DNA of 64,000 bases, taken from Clostridium celatum DSM 1785. Its GTDB lineage: Bacteria > Bacillota > Clostridia > Clostridiales > Clostridiaceae. Both the position numbers and the translations under genes were made by a program. The notes under the pieces are model-generated. The model did no database searches, was not told the DNA's origin, and worked only from the letters and a program-made list of their open reading frames with translations. The stretch lies in assembly GCF_000320405.1 (NCBI RefSeq), contig NZ_KB291640.1, forward strand, positions 1 to 64,000, written 5' to 3'. Every line of letters starts with the position of its first letter. Within the stretch, counting starts at the first letter, position 1. Positions 1-9,937 of the stretch are shown here, in pieces.

Positions 1-1
1 T

Positions 2-29
2 AAAAAGTCAGCTTATTGCTGACTTTTTA
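2..29 (+). terminator. Rho-independent terminator of an upstream gene
   Basis: An 11-bp perfect stem (2-12 with 18-28) around a 5-nt loop, with a T-run forming the end of the 3' arm. It must serve a gene lying before the window. The A-run on the 5' side could make it bidirectional. Confidence 0.75.
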
Positions 30-213
30 TTTTAATTATAATTATGAGAATAAGCTTTAAATGTTTTAAATAATAATTTTTGTTGTTTAATTTATTTTTA
101 GAGAAAATATAAACATAAAAGCAAGTTGATTTTTTTATGGAAATTATAGTGGGGAAATAGATAAGTTTTTGTTAAATATGATAATTAAATGTAGCTATAG
201 AGATTATTATAGG

Positions 214-242
214 TTGAAAAGAAAGGGATTCTGGAGTATAAT
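214..242 (+). promoter_or_regulatory. Sigma-A promoter of ychF
   Basis: TTGAAA at 214-219, a 17-nt spacer and a perfect TATAAT at 237-242, about 48 bp before the ychF start. Between the terminator at the window start and this promoter I see no gene, only AT-rich DNA. Confidence 0.75.
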
Positions 243-289
243 CTAAAAAGTATTAAAATAGAGTAACGGATGAAAGGAATGTTATATAG

Positions 290-1387
290 ATGAGATTAGG
301 GATTGTAGGACTACCAAACGTAGGGAAAAGTACATTATTTAATGCTATCACTAAAGCTGGAGCAGAATCAGCAAACTATCCATTCTGTACAATAGAACCA
401 AACGTAGGTGTTGTTAGTGTACCAGATAAGAGATTAGATGTATTAGAAAAAATGTATGGAACAAAGAGAAAAGTATATACTGCTGTTGAGTTTTATGATA
501 TAGCAGGGTTAGTTAAAGGAGCTTCAAAAGGTGAAGGTCTTGGAAATAAATTCTTATCACACATAAGAGAAGTTGAGGCTATAGTACATGCTGTTAGATG
601 TTTCGAAGATGAGAATGTAGTTCACGTTGAAGGATCAGTAGATCCAATTAGAGATATTGAAACTATAAACTTAGAGCTTATATTTGCAGATTTAGAAGTT
701 TTAGAAAGAAGAATGGAAAAAGGAGTAAAACTTGCTAGATCAGGTGACAAGAAAGCTAAAGCTGAATATGAAATAATGGAAAAGGTTAAAGCACACTTAG
801 AAGCTAACAAACCAATAAGAACTTTAGAATTAACTGAAGATGAAGAAGTTTTTGTTAAATCTTTATTTATGATTACTTCTAAACCAGTTTTATATTCTTG
901 TAATATATCAGAAGACGATATGATGGCTGGAAATCTAGAAAATGACTATGTAAAAATGGTTAAAGAATATGCTGCAAACGAAAATTCAGGTGTAGTGGTT
1001 GTTTGTGCAAAGCTTGAAGAAGAATTATCAGGATTAGAAGATGAAGAAAAAGCAGAAATGCTTGAAGAATATGGATTAACTGAATCAGGATTAGATAAAC
1101 TTATAAGAGCTTCATACAAATTACTTGGATTAATAAGTTACTTAACTGCAGGTGTTCAAGAAGTTAGAGCTTGGACAATAAAAGAAGGAACTAAAGCACC
1201 AGCCGCTGCAGGTAAAATCCATTCAGATATTGAAAGAGGATTTATTAGAGCTGAAGTTGTTGCATATGATGATTTAGTAGAATGTGGTTCAGAGGCAGCA
1301 GCTAAGGAAAAAGGTCTATACAGATTAGAAGGTAAAGAATATGTTATGAAAGATGGAGATGTTGTAAACTTCAGATTTAATGTATAA
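290..1387 (+). CDS. ychF: YchF/Obg-family P-loop NTPase
   Basis: Full-length YchF (365 aa), a ribosome-associated OBG-family NTPase. The P-loop GLPNVGKST is at residues 7-15 and the switch region reads [17 protein letters not shown]. The G4 position reads NISE rather than NKxD, which fits the ATP preference known for YchF. The C-terminal part has the TGS-type end seen in the family. The ATG follows GAAAGGAATG at good spacing. It is a single-gene unit between its own promoter and a terminator. YchF is linked to translation and oxidative-stress control in other bacteria; no local context refines that here. Confidence 0.95.
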   Translation: MRLGIVGLPNVGKSTLFNAITKAGAESANYPFCTIEPNVGVVSVPDKRLDVLEKMYGTKRKVYTAVEFYDIAGLVKGASKGEGLGNKFLSHIREVEAIVHAVRCFEDENVVHVEGSVDPIRDIETINLELIFADLEVLERRMEKGVKLARSGDKKAKAEYEIMEKVKAHLEANKPIRTLELTEDEEVFVKSLFMITSKPVLYSCNISEDDMMAGNLENDYVKMVKEYAANENSGVVVVCAKLEEELSGLEDEEKAEMLEEYGLTESGLDKLIRASYKLLGLISYLTAGVQEVRAWTIKEGTKAPAAAGKIHSDIERGFIRAEVVAYDDLVECGSEAAAKEKGLYRLEGKEYVMKDGDVVNFRFNV

Positions 1388-1422
1388 TTAACTTTAAATT
1401 ATATAGGGTATAATATAAAAGT

Positions 1423-1466
1423 AAAATCTACAAGTATCTTATTGTATTTGTAGATTTTATTTTTTT
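1423..1466 (+). terminator. Terminator after ychF
   Basis: An 11-bp stem (1423-1433 with 1448-1458) followed by a T-rich tail. The roughly 270 bp from here to the mraZ control region is AT-rich and shows no gene. Confidence 0.8.
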
Positions 1467-1734
1467 ATTTGAAATTTATTATAAAATTTATAAGAGATTT
1501 ATAGTAAATATTGTTGAAATTTTCTTAGAGATTTTCATTGTAAATTTTATTTAATAATATTTAAAAATAATGATAGAAAATGATATTTTTTCTGAATAAT
1601 ATTACATAAAAAGGAATAAGAAATGTTTGTTTGTATAGTTTTATTAAAAACTAATAAAAAGTATTGAAAATGCTAAGTTTTATAAAGAAAAATTCAAATA
1701 AAACTTGAAGGAATTTCAATTATTTTATAGAATA

Positions 1735-1768
1735 TATAATGTAGTGGTGTAAAGTGGTTAAAAGTGGT
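1735..1768 (+). promoter_or_regulatory. mraZ promoter -10 and MraZ operator repeats
   Basis: A TATAAT at 1735-1740 is followed by three GTGGT repeats at 1744, 1754 and 1764, spaced exactly 10 bp apart. MraZ is known to bind tandem GTGG-type repeats with one-helical-turn spacing upstream of its own gene, so this is very probably the autoregulatory operator of the division/cell-wall operon. It sits just downstream of the -10, where bound protein would block initiation. The -35 is weak. Confidence 0.75.
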
Positions 1769-1794
1769 TAAATATTACTTACTGGAGGTGCAAA

Positions 1795-2223
1795 ATGTTT
1801 ATTGGAGAATACCAACATAGTTTGGATAATAAAAATAGAATTGTTGTACCTTCAAAGCTTAGAGAAGAGCTTGGAGAAAAGTTTGTAATTACTAAAGGAC
1901 TTGATGGATGTCTTTATGCTTATCCACAAAAGGAATGGATTATACTTGAAGAAAAACTTAAGAAGTTACCACTTACAAATAAAGAGGCACGAGCTTTTGT
2001 GAGATTTTTTTTCTCAGGAGCATGTGAAGTGGAAACAGATAAACAAGGAAGAGGATTAATTCCATTAAATCTAAAAGAATATGCAGGCATAGAAAAGGAA
2101 ATAGTAAGTATAGGCGCATTAACCAAAGTAGAAATTTGGAGTAAAGAAAAATGGCAAGCATATAATGAATTAAACATAGATTTTAATTCGATTGCTGAAA
2201 AAATGGGCGATTTAGGAATATAA
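1795..2223 (+). CDS. mraZ: Transcriptional regulator MraZ
   Basis: A 142-aa protein starting [20 protein letters not shown], the typical first AbrB-like half; a second similar half follows ([18 protein letters not shown]). MraZ is a ring-forming DNA-binding protein that represses the dcw operon it begins. The ATG follows a strong ACTGGAGGTG. It is first in the cluster, directly upstream of rsmH, as in most bacteria. Confidence 0.95.
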   Translation: MFIGEYQHSLDNKNRIVVPSKLREELGEKFVITKGLDGCLYAYPQKEWIILEEKLKKLPLTNKEARAFVRFFFSGACEVETDKQGRGLIPLNLKEYAGIEKEIVSIGALTKVEIWSKEKWQAYNELNIDFNSIAEKMGDLGI

Positions 2224-2234
2224 GGAGTTTTAAA

Positions 2235-3167
2235 ATGGAATTTAATCACGTATCAGTTTTGTTAAATGAATGCTTAGAAGCATTAAACATTAAAGATGAT
2301 GGTATTTATGTTGATTGTACTTTAGGTGGAGCAGGACATTCAAGTGAGATAGTTAAAAGATTATCTAGTGAAGGTAGACTTATAGGTATAGATCAAGATA
2401 AAGATGCATTAAGAGCGGCAGGAGAAAGATTACATAATTTTAAGAATGTAACTCTTGTACATAACAATTTTCATAACATAGGAGCTATTTTAGAAGAGCT
2501 TGAAATTGAAAAAGTTGATGGTATTCTAATGGATTTAGGTGTTTCTTCTTATCAATTAGATGAAGGTGAAAGAGGCTTTAGTTATATGAAAGATGCTCCT
2601 CTTGATATGAGAATGAATAGAGAAAATAATTTTTCAGCTTATGATGTAGTAAATGATTATAGCGAAGAAGAATTATATAGAATCATAAGAGATTATGGAG
2701 AAGAAAAATTTGCAAAAAGAATTGCAAAGTTTATTGTTGAGAGAAGAGAAGAAAAAGCTATTGAAACAACTTTAGAATTAGTTGAGATAATAAAAAATGC
2801 AATTCCAGCAAAAGCAAGAAGAGAGGGGCCACACCCGGCTAAAAGAACTTTCCAAGCTATTAGAATTGAGGTAAACAGTGAACTTTCAATTTTAAATAAG
2901 GCCATGGAGGATGGAGTAAATAAGCTAAACAAAGGCGGAAGAATGGCTATTATAACATTCCACTCATTAGAAGATAGAATTGTTAAAAATAAATTTAGAG
3001 ATTTAGCTGTATCATGTAGATGTCCAAAAGAGTTTCCAATATGCGTATGTGGAGAAAAAGCAAAGGTAAAGGTTATAAGCAGAAAAGCAATAGAACCAAG
3101 TAAAGAAGAAGTAGAAATAAACCCAAGAAGTAGAAGTGCTAAACTAAGAGTTATAGAAAAAATATAA
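2235..3167 (+). CDS. rsmH: 16S rRNA m4C1402 methyltransferase RsmH
   Basis: A 310-aa SAM-dependent methyltransferase that N4-methylates C1402 of 16S rRNA. It begins [15 protein letters not shown] and has the SAM-binding [10 protein letters not shown] near residue 31, [11 protein letters not shown], and the conserved C-terminal [14 protein letters not shown]. The SD is AAGGAG, 11 bp after mraZ. The length is normal for the family. Confidence 0.96.
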   Translation: MEFNHVSVLLNECLEALNIKDDGIYVDCTLGGAGHSSEIVKRLSSEGRLIGIDQDKDALRAAGERLHNFKNVTLVHNNFHNIGAILEELEIEKVDGILMDLGVSSYQLDEGERGFSYMKDAPLDMRMNRENNFSAYDVVNDYSEEELYRIIRDYGEEKFAKRIAKFIVERREEKAIETTLELVEIIKNAIPAKARREGPHPAKRTFQAIRIEVNSELSILNKAMEDGVNKLNKGGRMAIITFHSLEDRIVKNKFRDLAVSCRCPKEFPICVCGEKAKVKVISRKAIEPSKEEVEINPRSRSAKLRVIEKI

Positions 3168-3200
3168 ATATTATGAAAAATTAGTGGGGGTGTGAATAAA

Positions 3201-3674
3201 ATGGGTGTAAGAGAATATGATTATATAAGAGGAAATACAGCTCTAGTACCAGAGAGAAAAATTAAAGAAAAAGAACGCCAAAGAGAAGAACAAAAAAGAG
3301 CAATAGAAAAGAAAAATCATTTAAAAAGAAAACAATTTATAAAGAATACTTTTAAGGTTGCAAGTTTAGCATTTATATTATCTTTTATTGTTTTACTTAT
3401 AGATGGATATGTATATAAGTTACAAGAAAACTTAACTACTATAGAAGATGCTGTAAGAGAAGAGTTAGATGTAAATGAAGCATTAAAAGTAGATATGCTA
3501 CAGTTTGCAGCTTTTGATGTAGTTAAAAGTGCTGCAGAAGAAATAGGAATGGTTTATCCAAAGGAAGAGAGTACTATAAGTATTGATATGTCTAAAGAAT
3601 ATTTTTCTCATATAAAGGAAGAAGAGAAAGGTAATAGCAGTTTATTTGGGAAATTAATAGAAATATTCAATTAA
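3201..3674 (+). CDS. ftsL: FtsL-like septum formation protein
   Basis: A 157-aa bitopic membrane protein. It has a basic, charged N-terminal region, one hydrophobic helix (around residues 52-72, FKVASLAFILSFIVLLIDGY), then an extracytoplasmic coiled-coil-like stretch ending in an EEIGMVYP motif typical of FtsL/DivIC relatives. An in-frame GTG at 3192 touches the GGGGG SD, so ATG 3201 is preferred. Its position between rsmH and the transpeptidase gene is the classic ftsL slot; sequence similarity in this family is always low. Confidence 0.75.
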   Translation: MGVREYDYIRGNTALVPERKIKEKERQREEQKRAIEKKNHLKRKQFIKNTFKVASLAFILSFIVLLIDGYVYKLQENLTTIEDAVREELDVNEALKVDMLQFAAFDVVKSAAEEIGMVYPKEESTISIDMSKEYFSHIKEEEKGNSSLFGKLIEIFN

Positions 3675-3781
3675 TTATATAATTATAGACTCTTAATTGG
3701 CCTAAAGTATTTACCTATAAGTAAAGAGATATTGTTATTCATGATTATTTAATTAGTTGAATATTTCATGGAGGAATGAGT

Positions 3782-5974
3782 ATGAATAAAAAGTATTTTA
3801 AAGACCGGGCATTGATTAGAAAAAGAATGACGCTTGCCTTATGGTTTATTACAGCAATATTTCTTATACTTATACTTAGGCTATCTTACATAATGATAGT
3901 TAAAAGAGAAGATTATTCATCAAGAGCAGAAGAGCAATGGACGAGTGAAGTGCGAATAGATGCACGAAGAGGAAGGATATTAGATAGAAATGGAAACGAG
4001 CTTGCAGTATCGGCTAATGTATATAGAGTAGACTTTGATTTAAATTCTATAAGACAATATTTGAAAAAGAATGATAAATCAACAAGTGATATTGCTCCAT
4101 TAATTGCAGAAGCATTAGCTATGGAAAGTGACAAAGTTTTAGAAAAACTTGAAACTAAATTACCTAGTGGAGCAAATGCTGGATCGGCAACTCTAGTTAG
4201 AAGAATAGAAAAAGAAGAGGCTGATAAAGTTAAGGCATTAGAGATTTCAGGAGTTATAGTTTCACCAGATACTAAGAGATATTATCCAGAAGGTGAATTT
4301 TTATCTCATGTTTTAGGAAGTACAAATGTAGATGGACAAGGATTAACAGGAGTTGAACTTCAGTATAATGAATATTTATCAGGAGTTCCAGGCCTTAGAA
4401 GAACAGAATTAGATAGAAATAGTGAAAATTTACCATATACTATATCAGAATTTACAGCTCCTATAGAAGGTAAAGATGTTAGTTTAACAATAGATAAAAA
4501 TATTCAGGCTATAGCAGAAAAGGTAGCTGAAAAAGGACTTGTAGAAAATAAAGCAGCCAGAGTATCTATATTAGTTATGAATCCTAATAATGGTGAAATT
4601 TTAGCTATGGTTAACAAGCCTGATTTTGATCCGAATAGTCCATTTGATGGATATGAAGATTTTATTGGAGAAACAGATGCAGAAAAACTTCAAAAAATGT
4701 GGAGAAATAGCTTAGTAAATGATACATTTGAACCAGGATCAATATTTAAGGTAATTACTATGTCAGCAGCTCTTGAAGAAGGACTTGTTAGTGAAACTGA
4801 TACTTTTAATTGTGGAGGAAGCTTACAAGTTGGACCACATACAATAAAATGTTGGAAAACTTCAGGACATGGAGAGCAGACATTATCTGAAATTCTTCAA
4901 AACTCATGTAATGTTGGTTTTATGAAGCTTGGAGAAAAAATTGGTAAGGAGAAACTTACAGAATATATAAAGAAATTTGGCTTTGGTAAGATATCAGGAA
5001 TAGACTTACCAGGAGAAGCTAAGGGAATAATTAAGTCTGCAGCTAATATAAATGAAGCGGACCTTGCAACAATATCTTTTGGACAAACTAATACAGTAAA
5101 TGCAGTTCAATATATGACAGCATTTAATGCTATAGTAAATGGTGGAACTTTAATAGAACCACACATTATGAAGTCTGTAACACATGAAGATAGTCAAGGA
5201 AATCTAGTGGTAGATGAAGAATTTGAACCTACAATTACAGAAAATGTTATTTCGGCAGAAACTGCAAGTACATTGAGAGACTTTTTACAAAGAACAGTAG
5301 CACAAGGTGGTTCTAATAAGACGTATATTCAAGGATATCATATAGGTGCAAAGACTGGAACAGCACAAAAAGTAAATCCTGTTACAGGTGGATATGAAAG
5401 TGGTAAATATATTTCTTCAATGGCAGGATTTGTTATGAATGGAGAAGAAGCTCAATTTACAGTGTTTGTAACCATAGATGAACCAAGTGCTGGCGCTTAT
5501 TATGCAGGTGTAGTAACAGCTCCATTAGGTAAAATTTTAATTAATGATATAATAAATTATTTAGAAACAGAGCAAGATGAGGATGTTATCTTAAAGGATA
5601 TAGTAATACCAGAAGTAAGAGATATGTCAGTAGAGGATGCTAAAAATATATTAAAAGATTATAATTTGAAGTATAATATTTATGGAAATGGGTCTATAAT
5701 AACAAATATGAACCCTTATCCTGGATATACAGTTAAAGAAGGCTCTACTATTAATCTTTACACAGATGAAAATGAAACTTATAATAAGAGTGTTGTTATG
5801 CCAGATTTAAGTGGATATTCAAGTGAGGCAGCTACGGAACTTTTAAAATCACTAGGTATTGATTATACTCTTCAAGGTGATGGAGTAGTTAATAAGCAAA
5901 GTATTCCTAAGGGTGAGTTAATTTCAGTTGGTACTACAGTAAAGCTTACTTTAAGTGCTGAATATGGTGATTAA
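3782..5974 (+). CDS. spoVD: Class B penicillin-binding protein (SpoVD/FtsI type) with two PASTA domains
   Basis: A 730-aa peptidoglycan DD-transpeptidase. One N-terminal membrane helix (about residues 18-38) is followed by the dimerisation domain with RGRILDRNGNELA. The active-site motifs are SIFK (S320), SCN (375-377) and KTGT (524-527). Two C-terminal PASTA repeats start near IVIPEVRDMS and VVMPDLSGYS. PASTA repeats favour the sporulation enzyme SpoVD, but it is the only class B PBP in this cluster and could also serve vegetative division (FtsI). ATG 3782 is chosen over ATG 3776 because the GGAGG at 3770-3774 needs the longer spacing. Confidence 0.9.
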   Translation: MNKKYFKDRALIRKRMTLALWFITAIFLILILRLSYIMIVKREDYSSRAEEQWTSEVRIDARRGRILDRNGNELAVSANVYRVDFDLNSIRQYLKKNDKSTSDIAPLIAEALAMESDKVLEKLETKLPSGANAGSATLVRRIEKEEADKVKALEISGVIVSPDTKRYYPEGEFLSHVLGSTNVDGQGLTGVELQYNEYLSGVPGLRRTELDRNSENLPYTISEFTAPIEGKDVSLTIDKNIQAIAEKVAEKGLVENKAARVSILVMNPNNGEILAMVNKPDFDPNSPFDGYEDFIGETDAEKLQKMWRNSLVNDTFEPGSIFKVITMSAALEEGLVSETDTFNCGGSLQVGPHTIKCWKTSGHGEQTLSEILQNSCNVGFMKLGEKIGKEKLTEYIKKFGFGKISGIDLPGEAKGIIKSAANINEADLATISFGQTNTVNAVQYMTAFNAIVNGGTLIEPHIMKSVTHEDSQGNLVVDEEFEPTITENVISAETASTLRDFLQRTVAQGGSNKTYIQGYHIGAKTGTAQKVNPVTGGYESGKYISSMAGFVMNGEEAQFTVFVTIDEPSAGAYYAGVVTAPLGKILINDIINYLETEQDEDVILKDIVIPEVRDMSVEDAKNILKDYNLKYNIYGNGSIITNMNPYPGYTVKEGSTINLYTDENETYNKSVVMPDLSGYSSEAATELLKSLGIDYTLQGDGVVNKQSIPKGELISVGTTVKLTLSAEYGD

Positions 5975-5991
5975 CAAATTTCCCTTTGTTA

Positions 5992-6027
5992 TTTAGCATG
6001 TGGGAAACTCACATGCTAAATTTTTTG
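5992..6027 (+). terminator. Terminator between spoVD and murE
   Basis: An 11-bp perfect stem (5992-6002 with 6010-6020) followed by TTTTTTG. It splits the dcw cluster, so murE onward probably has some separate transcription. Confidence 0.85.
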
Positions 6028-6066
6028 TTTATTAGTAGTATAGATATTTTAAAGGAGAGATAGATT

Positions 6067-7518
6067 ATGAATTTAATTGAGTTATTACAAGATGTGGACT
6101 TTAATTTAGTAAAAGGAACTTTAGAAAAGGAAATAAATCATATTCAATACGATAGTAGAAAAATAACAAATGGTGATATTTTTGTATGTTTATCAGGCTT
6201 TGAAGTTGATGGTCATGATTATGCTAAGAAGGCTATAGAAGCTGGAGCCACAGTAATTATATGTGAAAAAGATTTAGATTTTGATAATATAGATGAGTCA
6301 GTAACTGTTATTAGAGTAAATGAGGGAAGAAAAACATTAGCAACTATGTCAGCTAATTTTTATGGACACCCTACTAAAAAGTTAAAGCTTATAGGGGTTA
6401 CAGGAACTAATGGAAAGACTACTAGTGTATATATATTAAAATCTATATTAGAAAAAGCAGGTAAAAAAGTAGGGTTAGTTGGAACAATTGCAAATTACAT
6501 AGGAAGCAAAAAAGTTAAATCAGAAATGACTACACCTGAATCGTTAGAGTTACAAAAACTATTTAGTGATATGGTAGAAGAAGGCTGTGAATATTGTGTT
6601 ATGGAAGCATCTTCACATTCATTAGAGTTAAATAGAGTATATGGTTGCAATTTTGAAGTTGGAATATTTACTAATATAACAAGAGACCATATAGATTTTC
6701 ATAAGACTTTTGATAATTACTATAATGCAAAGTTTAAGCTTTTTGAAAGAAGTAAAACATGTGTTATTAATGTAGATGATAATTATGGATATAGAATAAT
6801 AAATGATTTAAAGGGATTAGATAAGAATGTAACTACTTATTCAATAAAAGAAGAAAGTGATTTAAGAGCCTATGACATTAAATTAGAAGAACAAGATATT
6901 ATATTTAATGTAAATAATGTAGAATATAAATTTGTTCTTCCAGGAGAATATAATATTTATAATGCATTAGGTTGTATAGGAGCAGCTAAAGCTTTAGGCA
7001 TTGATGATGAAAGCATAAAGAAAGGTTTATTAGATGTAGTAGTTCCAGGTAGATGTGAAAGAATTGGTCAAAAATACAATTTACCGTATGAAATAGTTAT
7101 TGATTTTGCTCATACTCCAGATGGACTTAAGAATATACTTGAAACATTAAGAGGATTTACAAAGAATAGACTTATTGCTGTTTATGGTAGTGGTGGAGAT
7201 AGAGATAAGGTTAAGAGAGCTGAGCTTGGAAGAATAGGTACAGAGATTGCTGATTTAGTAATAATTACATCTGATAATCCAAGAACAGAAGACCCACTTG
7301 CAATATTAAAAGAAATTGTATTTGGTACAGAAAAGACAAATTATATAGCTATTGAAGATAGAGTAGAAGCAATAAAAATGGCAATGAACATGGCAGAGCC
7401 AGGAGATGTAATTGTGTTAGCTGGTAAAGGACATGAAACATATCAAATAATGCCAGAAGGTAAAGTTCATTTTGATGAAAGAGAAGTAGTTGATGACATA
7501 ATAAATGGAAGAAAGTAG
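6067..7518 (+). CDS. murE: UDP-MurNAc-tripeptide synthetase MurE, meso-DAP type
   Basis: A 483-aa Mur ligase adding the third residue of the peptidoglycan stem peptide. The ATP-binding GTNGKTT is at about 113-119, and a central EASSHSLELNR and a C-terminal Mur ligase domain are present. The specificity loop reads SDNPRTEDP; DNPR is the meso-diaminopimelate signature (Lys enzymes differ at the Arg). This agrees with dapF at 21.5 kb. The SD AAAGGAGAG precedes the ATG. It overlaps or abuts murF. Confidence 0.96.
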   Translation: MNLIELLQDVDFNLVKGTLEKEINHIQYDSRKITNGDIFVCLSGFEVDGHDYAKKAIEAGATVIICEKDLDFDNIDESVTVIRVNEGRKTLATMSANFYGHPTKKLKLIGVTGTNGKTTSVYILKSILEKAGKKVGLVGTIANYIGSKKVKSEMTTPESLELQKLFSDMVEEGCEYCVMEASSHSLELNRVYGCNFEVGIFTNITRDHIDFHKTFDNYYNAKFKLFERSKTCVINVDDNYGYRIINDLKGLDKNVTTYSIKEESDLRAYDIKLEEQDIIFNVNNVEYKFVLPGEYNIYNALGCIGAAKALGIDDESIKKGLLDVVVPGRCERIGQKYNLPYEIVIDFAHTPDGLKNILETLRGFTKNRLIAVYGSGGDRDKVKRAELGRIGTEIADLVIITSDNPRTEDPLAILKEIVFGTEKTNYIAIEDRVEAIKMAMNMAEPGDVIVLAGKGHETYQIMPEGKVHFDEREVVDDIINGRK

Positions 7519-7519
7519 T

Positions 7520-8893
7520 GTGATAGTTATGGAAATGTCATTTGAAGAGATAGTAAAAGCACTTGAAGGTAAGGTTATAGTAGATAATCATTATAAAAAC
7601 TTTAATAAATTTTGTATTGATAATAGAAAGATAGAAAAAGATAATATATTTTTAGCAATAAAAGGTGAAAAATTTAATGCTAACAATGTTGCTATAAAAG
7701 CCTTAGAAGATGGTGCATCTATAGCCATTGTAGATGAAGTGAATTTTGATTTAAATGAGGCTGAAGGAAAAGGAATTATTATAAAGGTTGATAACACAAT
7801 AAAGGCTTTATTAAGATTAGCAACTTATTATAGAAATAAATTAAATGTTAAAGTTGTTGGGGTTACAGGTTCAACAGGTAAAACATCGACAAAAGATTTA
7901 ATTGCAGCACTATTAAGTAGTAAATATAAGGTATTTAAAACAAAAGGTAATTTTAATAGTGAAATAGGATTACCACTTATGATACTAGAATTAACTTCAG
8001 ATATAGATGTTGCTGTATTAGAAATGGGAATGAGTGATTTAGGAGAGATAGAAGTATTAGCTAGGGTTGCAACTCCTGATATAGCAGCTATTACAAATAT
8101 AGGATTATCTCATATGGAACACCTAAAAACTCAAGAAAATATATTAAAAGCTAAGATGGAGATAACAACTTGTTTTAATGAAAATAACATTCTAGTTATT
8201 AATGCAGAAGATAAGATGCTTAAAAATATTTCACAAAAAGGATATAAACTTAAAAAAATTGGATATAATCATGAATATGATGTTTACGCTTCTAATATTA
8301 TATTAAGGGAAGAAGAAACAGAGTTTTTAGCTCATGTTGGTAATAAAGAGGCTGTATTTACTTTAAAAATGGCAGGAAAGCATAATGTTTTAAACACAAT
8401 GATAGCTATTGAAGTAGCCAATAATCTAAATGTATCTTTAGAGGAAATGATAAAAGGCTTAGAAAATTTAGAAGCAACTTCAATGAGATTACAATTAATA
8501 AAAAAAGATGGATTTACTATTATTAATGATTGTTATAATGCTAGTCCTGATTCGATGAAATCTTCATTAGATGTACTTTCTGCCTATAAAAACAATAGAA
8601 GAATAGCAATTTTAGGAGATATGTATGAATTAGGTACAGAAGCTACTAAAGCACATATGGAAATTGGTGAATATGCAAGAGATAAAGTTGATCTTTTAAT
8701 AGTAATAGGAGAACAGAGAAATAACTTTAAAGATGGTTATAAAAATGAAAATATATTTATGTATGAAACTAAAGATGAATGCATAAAAGAATTAAAAAAT
8801 ATTGTAAAAAAAGATGATGTAATATTAGTTAAGGCATCTAGAGGTGTGAAACTTGAAGATGTAACACAAGCTCTTACTGAGTTAACAGTATAA
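7520..8893 (+). CDS. murF: UDP-MurNAc-tripeptide D-Ala-D-Ala ligase MurF
   Basis: About 457 aa. It joins D-Ala-D-Ala to UDP-MurNAc-tripeptide, the last cytoplasmic step of the precursor. The ATP-binding motif reads GVTGSTGKTSTKD, with LEMGMSDLGEI and NDCYNASPDSMK further on, all typical of MurF. The start is uncertain: ATG 7505 lies inside murE, GTG 7520 has GGAAG about 7-8 nt before it, and ATG 7529 or 7535 are also possible. GTG 7520 directly follows the murE stop and is used here. Confidence 0.93.
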   Translation: MIVMEMSFEEIVKALEGKVIVDNHYKNFNKFCIDNRKIEKDNIFLAIKGEKFNANNVAIKALEDGASIAIVDEVNFDLNEAEGKGIIIKVDNTIKALLRLATYYRNKLNVKVVGVTGSTGKTSTKDLIAALLSSKYKVFKTKGNFNSEIGLPLMILELTSDIDVAVLEMGMSDLGEIEVLARVATPDIAAITNIGLSHMEHLKTQENILKAKMEITTCFNENNILVINAEDKMLKNISQKGYKLKKIGYNHEYDVYASNIILREEETEFLAHVGNKEAVFTLKMAGKHNVLNTMIAIEVANNLNVSLEEMIKGLENLEATSMRLQLIKKDGFTIINDCYNASPDSMKSSLDVLSAYKNNRRIAILGDMYELGTEATKAHMEIGEYARDKVDLLIVIGEQRNNFKDGYKNENIFMYETKDECIKELKNIVKKDDVILVKASRGVKLEDVTQALTELTV

Positions 8894-8895
8894 CT

Positions 8896-8931
8896 AAGGA
8901 GGTGAACTGCTATTAAAGCAGTAGAAAGATG
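8896..8931 (+). promoter_or_regulatory. mraY ribosome-binding site with spacer hairpin
   Basis: A perfect SD (AAGGAGGTG, 8896-8904) lies 24 nt before the ATG at 8929, too far for normal initiation. The gap holds a hairpin with a 5-bp stem ACTGC/GCAGT (8906-8910 with 8918-8922). Looping it out leaves exactly 7 nt of effective spacing. The alternative start, ATG 8950, has only a poorer GGGGG 14 nt upstream. Confidence 0.5.
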
Positions 8932-9915
8932 GGGGATAGAATAATAAGTATGTCACAGTCAGAAATTTTTAAGATTTTAGCAATAACATTAATTTTAGGT
9001 ACACTAATTGCCTTAATTTTAGGACCTATAGCAATACCAATATTAAGAAGACTTAAATTTGGTCAAAACATTAGGGAAGAAGGTCCAAAGAGTCATTTAA
9101 AGAAAGCAGGAACTCCAACTATGGGAGGAGTAATATTTATACTTTCAACTTTAATTGTAATGTTAATAATGAGCAGTAGCTTTACAGAAAAAGGTATGAT
9201 AGCTTTATACTCATTAATAGCATTTGGATTTATTGGATTTTTAGATGATATCTTAAAGATAATAAAGAAACAAAGTGAAGGTTTAAAGGCTTGGCAAAAG
9301 ATGGTGTTATTACTTATAGTATCTGGAGCTTTAGGGTATTATGCATATTTAAATTTTCAACACGATGTAATAATACCATTTACACAAATTAAAATACCTC
9401 TAGGTATTATGTATATACCTTTTATAGTTCTTGTATATGCAGCTACTACAAATGCAGTTAATTTAACTGATGGATTAGATGGTTTAGCATCATCAGTATC
9501 AGTATTAGTTTTAACATTCTTTGCTGTAGTTTGTGTAATAATGAAAGAATATTCTTTAGCTATATTTGCAGTTGCATTAATTGGTGGACTTTTAGGATTC
9601 TTAAAAAACAATGCTTATCCAGCTAAAGTATTCATGGGGGATACAGGATCTCTGGCAATAGGTGGTGCTATAGCAACTATAGCAATAATATTAGAAGAAC
9701 CATTGCTAATAGTTATAGTTGGTGCAATTTATGTAATAGAAGCTTTATCAGTAATAATTCAAGTAACTTCTTTCAAGCTTACTGGTAAAAGAGTATTTAA
9801 AATGGCTCCAATTCATCATCACTTCGAACAATGTGGTTGGAACGAAGTAAAAATAGTTACAATATTTTCAATAATAACTGTAGTTTTATGTATAATAGGT
9901 TTTTTTGCAATTTAG
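8929..9915 (+). CDS. mraY: Phospho-MurNAc-pentapeptide transferase MraY
   Basis: A 328-aa polytopic membrane enzyme making lipid I from UDP-MurNAc-pentapeptide and undecaprenyl phosphate. Hallmarks are [10 protein letters not shown], the acidic [33 protein letters not shown] and the C-terminal [11 protein letters not shown]. About ten hydrophobic segments are visible. The start is set by the unusual ribosome-binding region described separately; ATG 8950 is the alternative. Confidence 0.95.
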   Translation: MGDRIISMSQSEIFKILAITLILGTLIALILGPIAIPILRRLKFGQNIREEGPKSHLKKAGTPTMGGVIFILSTLIVMLIMSSSFTEKGMIALYSLIAFGFIGFLDDILKIIKKQSEGLKAWQKMVLLLIVSGALGYYAYLNFQHDVIIPFTQIKIPLGIMYIPFIVLVYAATTNAVNLTDGLDGLASSVSVLVLTFFAVVCVIMKEYSLAIFAVALIGGLLGFLKNNAYPAKVFMGDTGSLAIGGAIATIAIILEEPLLIVIVGAIYVIEALSVIIQVTSFKLTGKRVFKMAPIHHHFEQCGWNEVKIVTIFSIITVVLCIIGFFAI

Positions 9916-9937
9916 TAATTAAATTGGAGGAATGTCT

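Noticed and set aside
1920-2249. Minus-strand open frames opposite mraZ and many other genes
   Set aside because: They lie wholly opposite well-recognised genes, have no ribosome-binding sites and encode hydrophobic low-complexity peptides.
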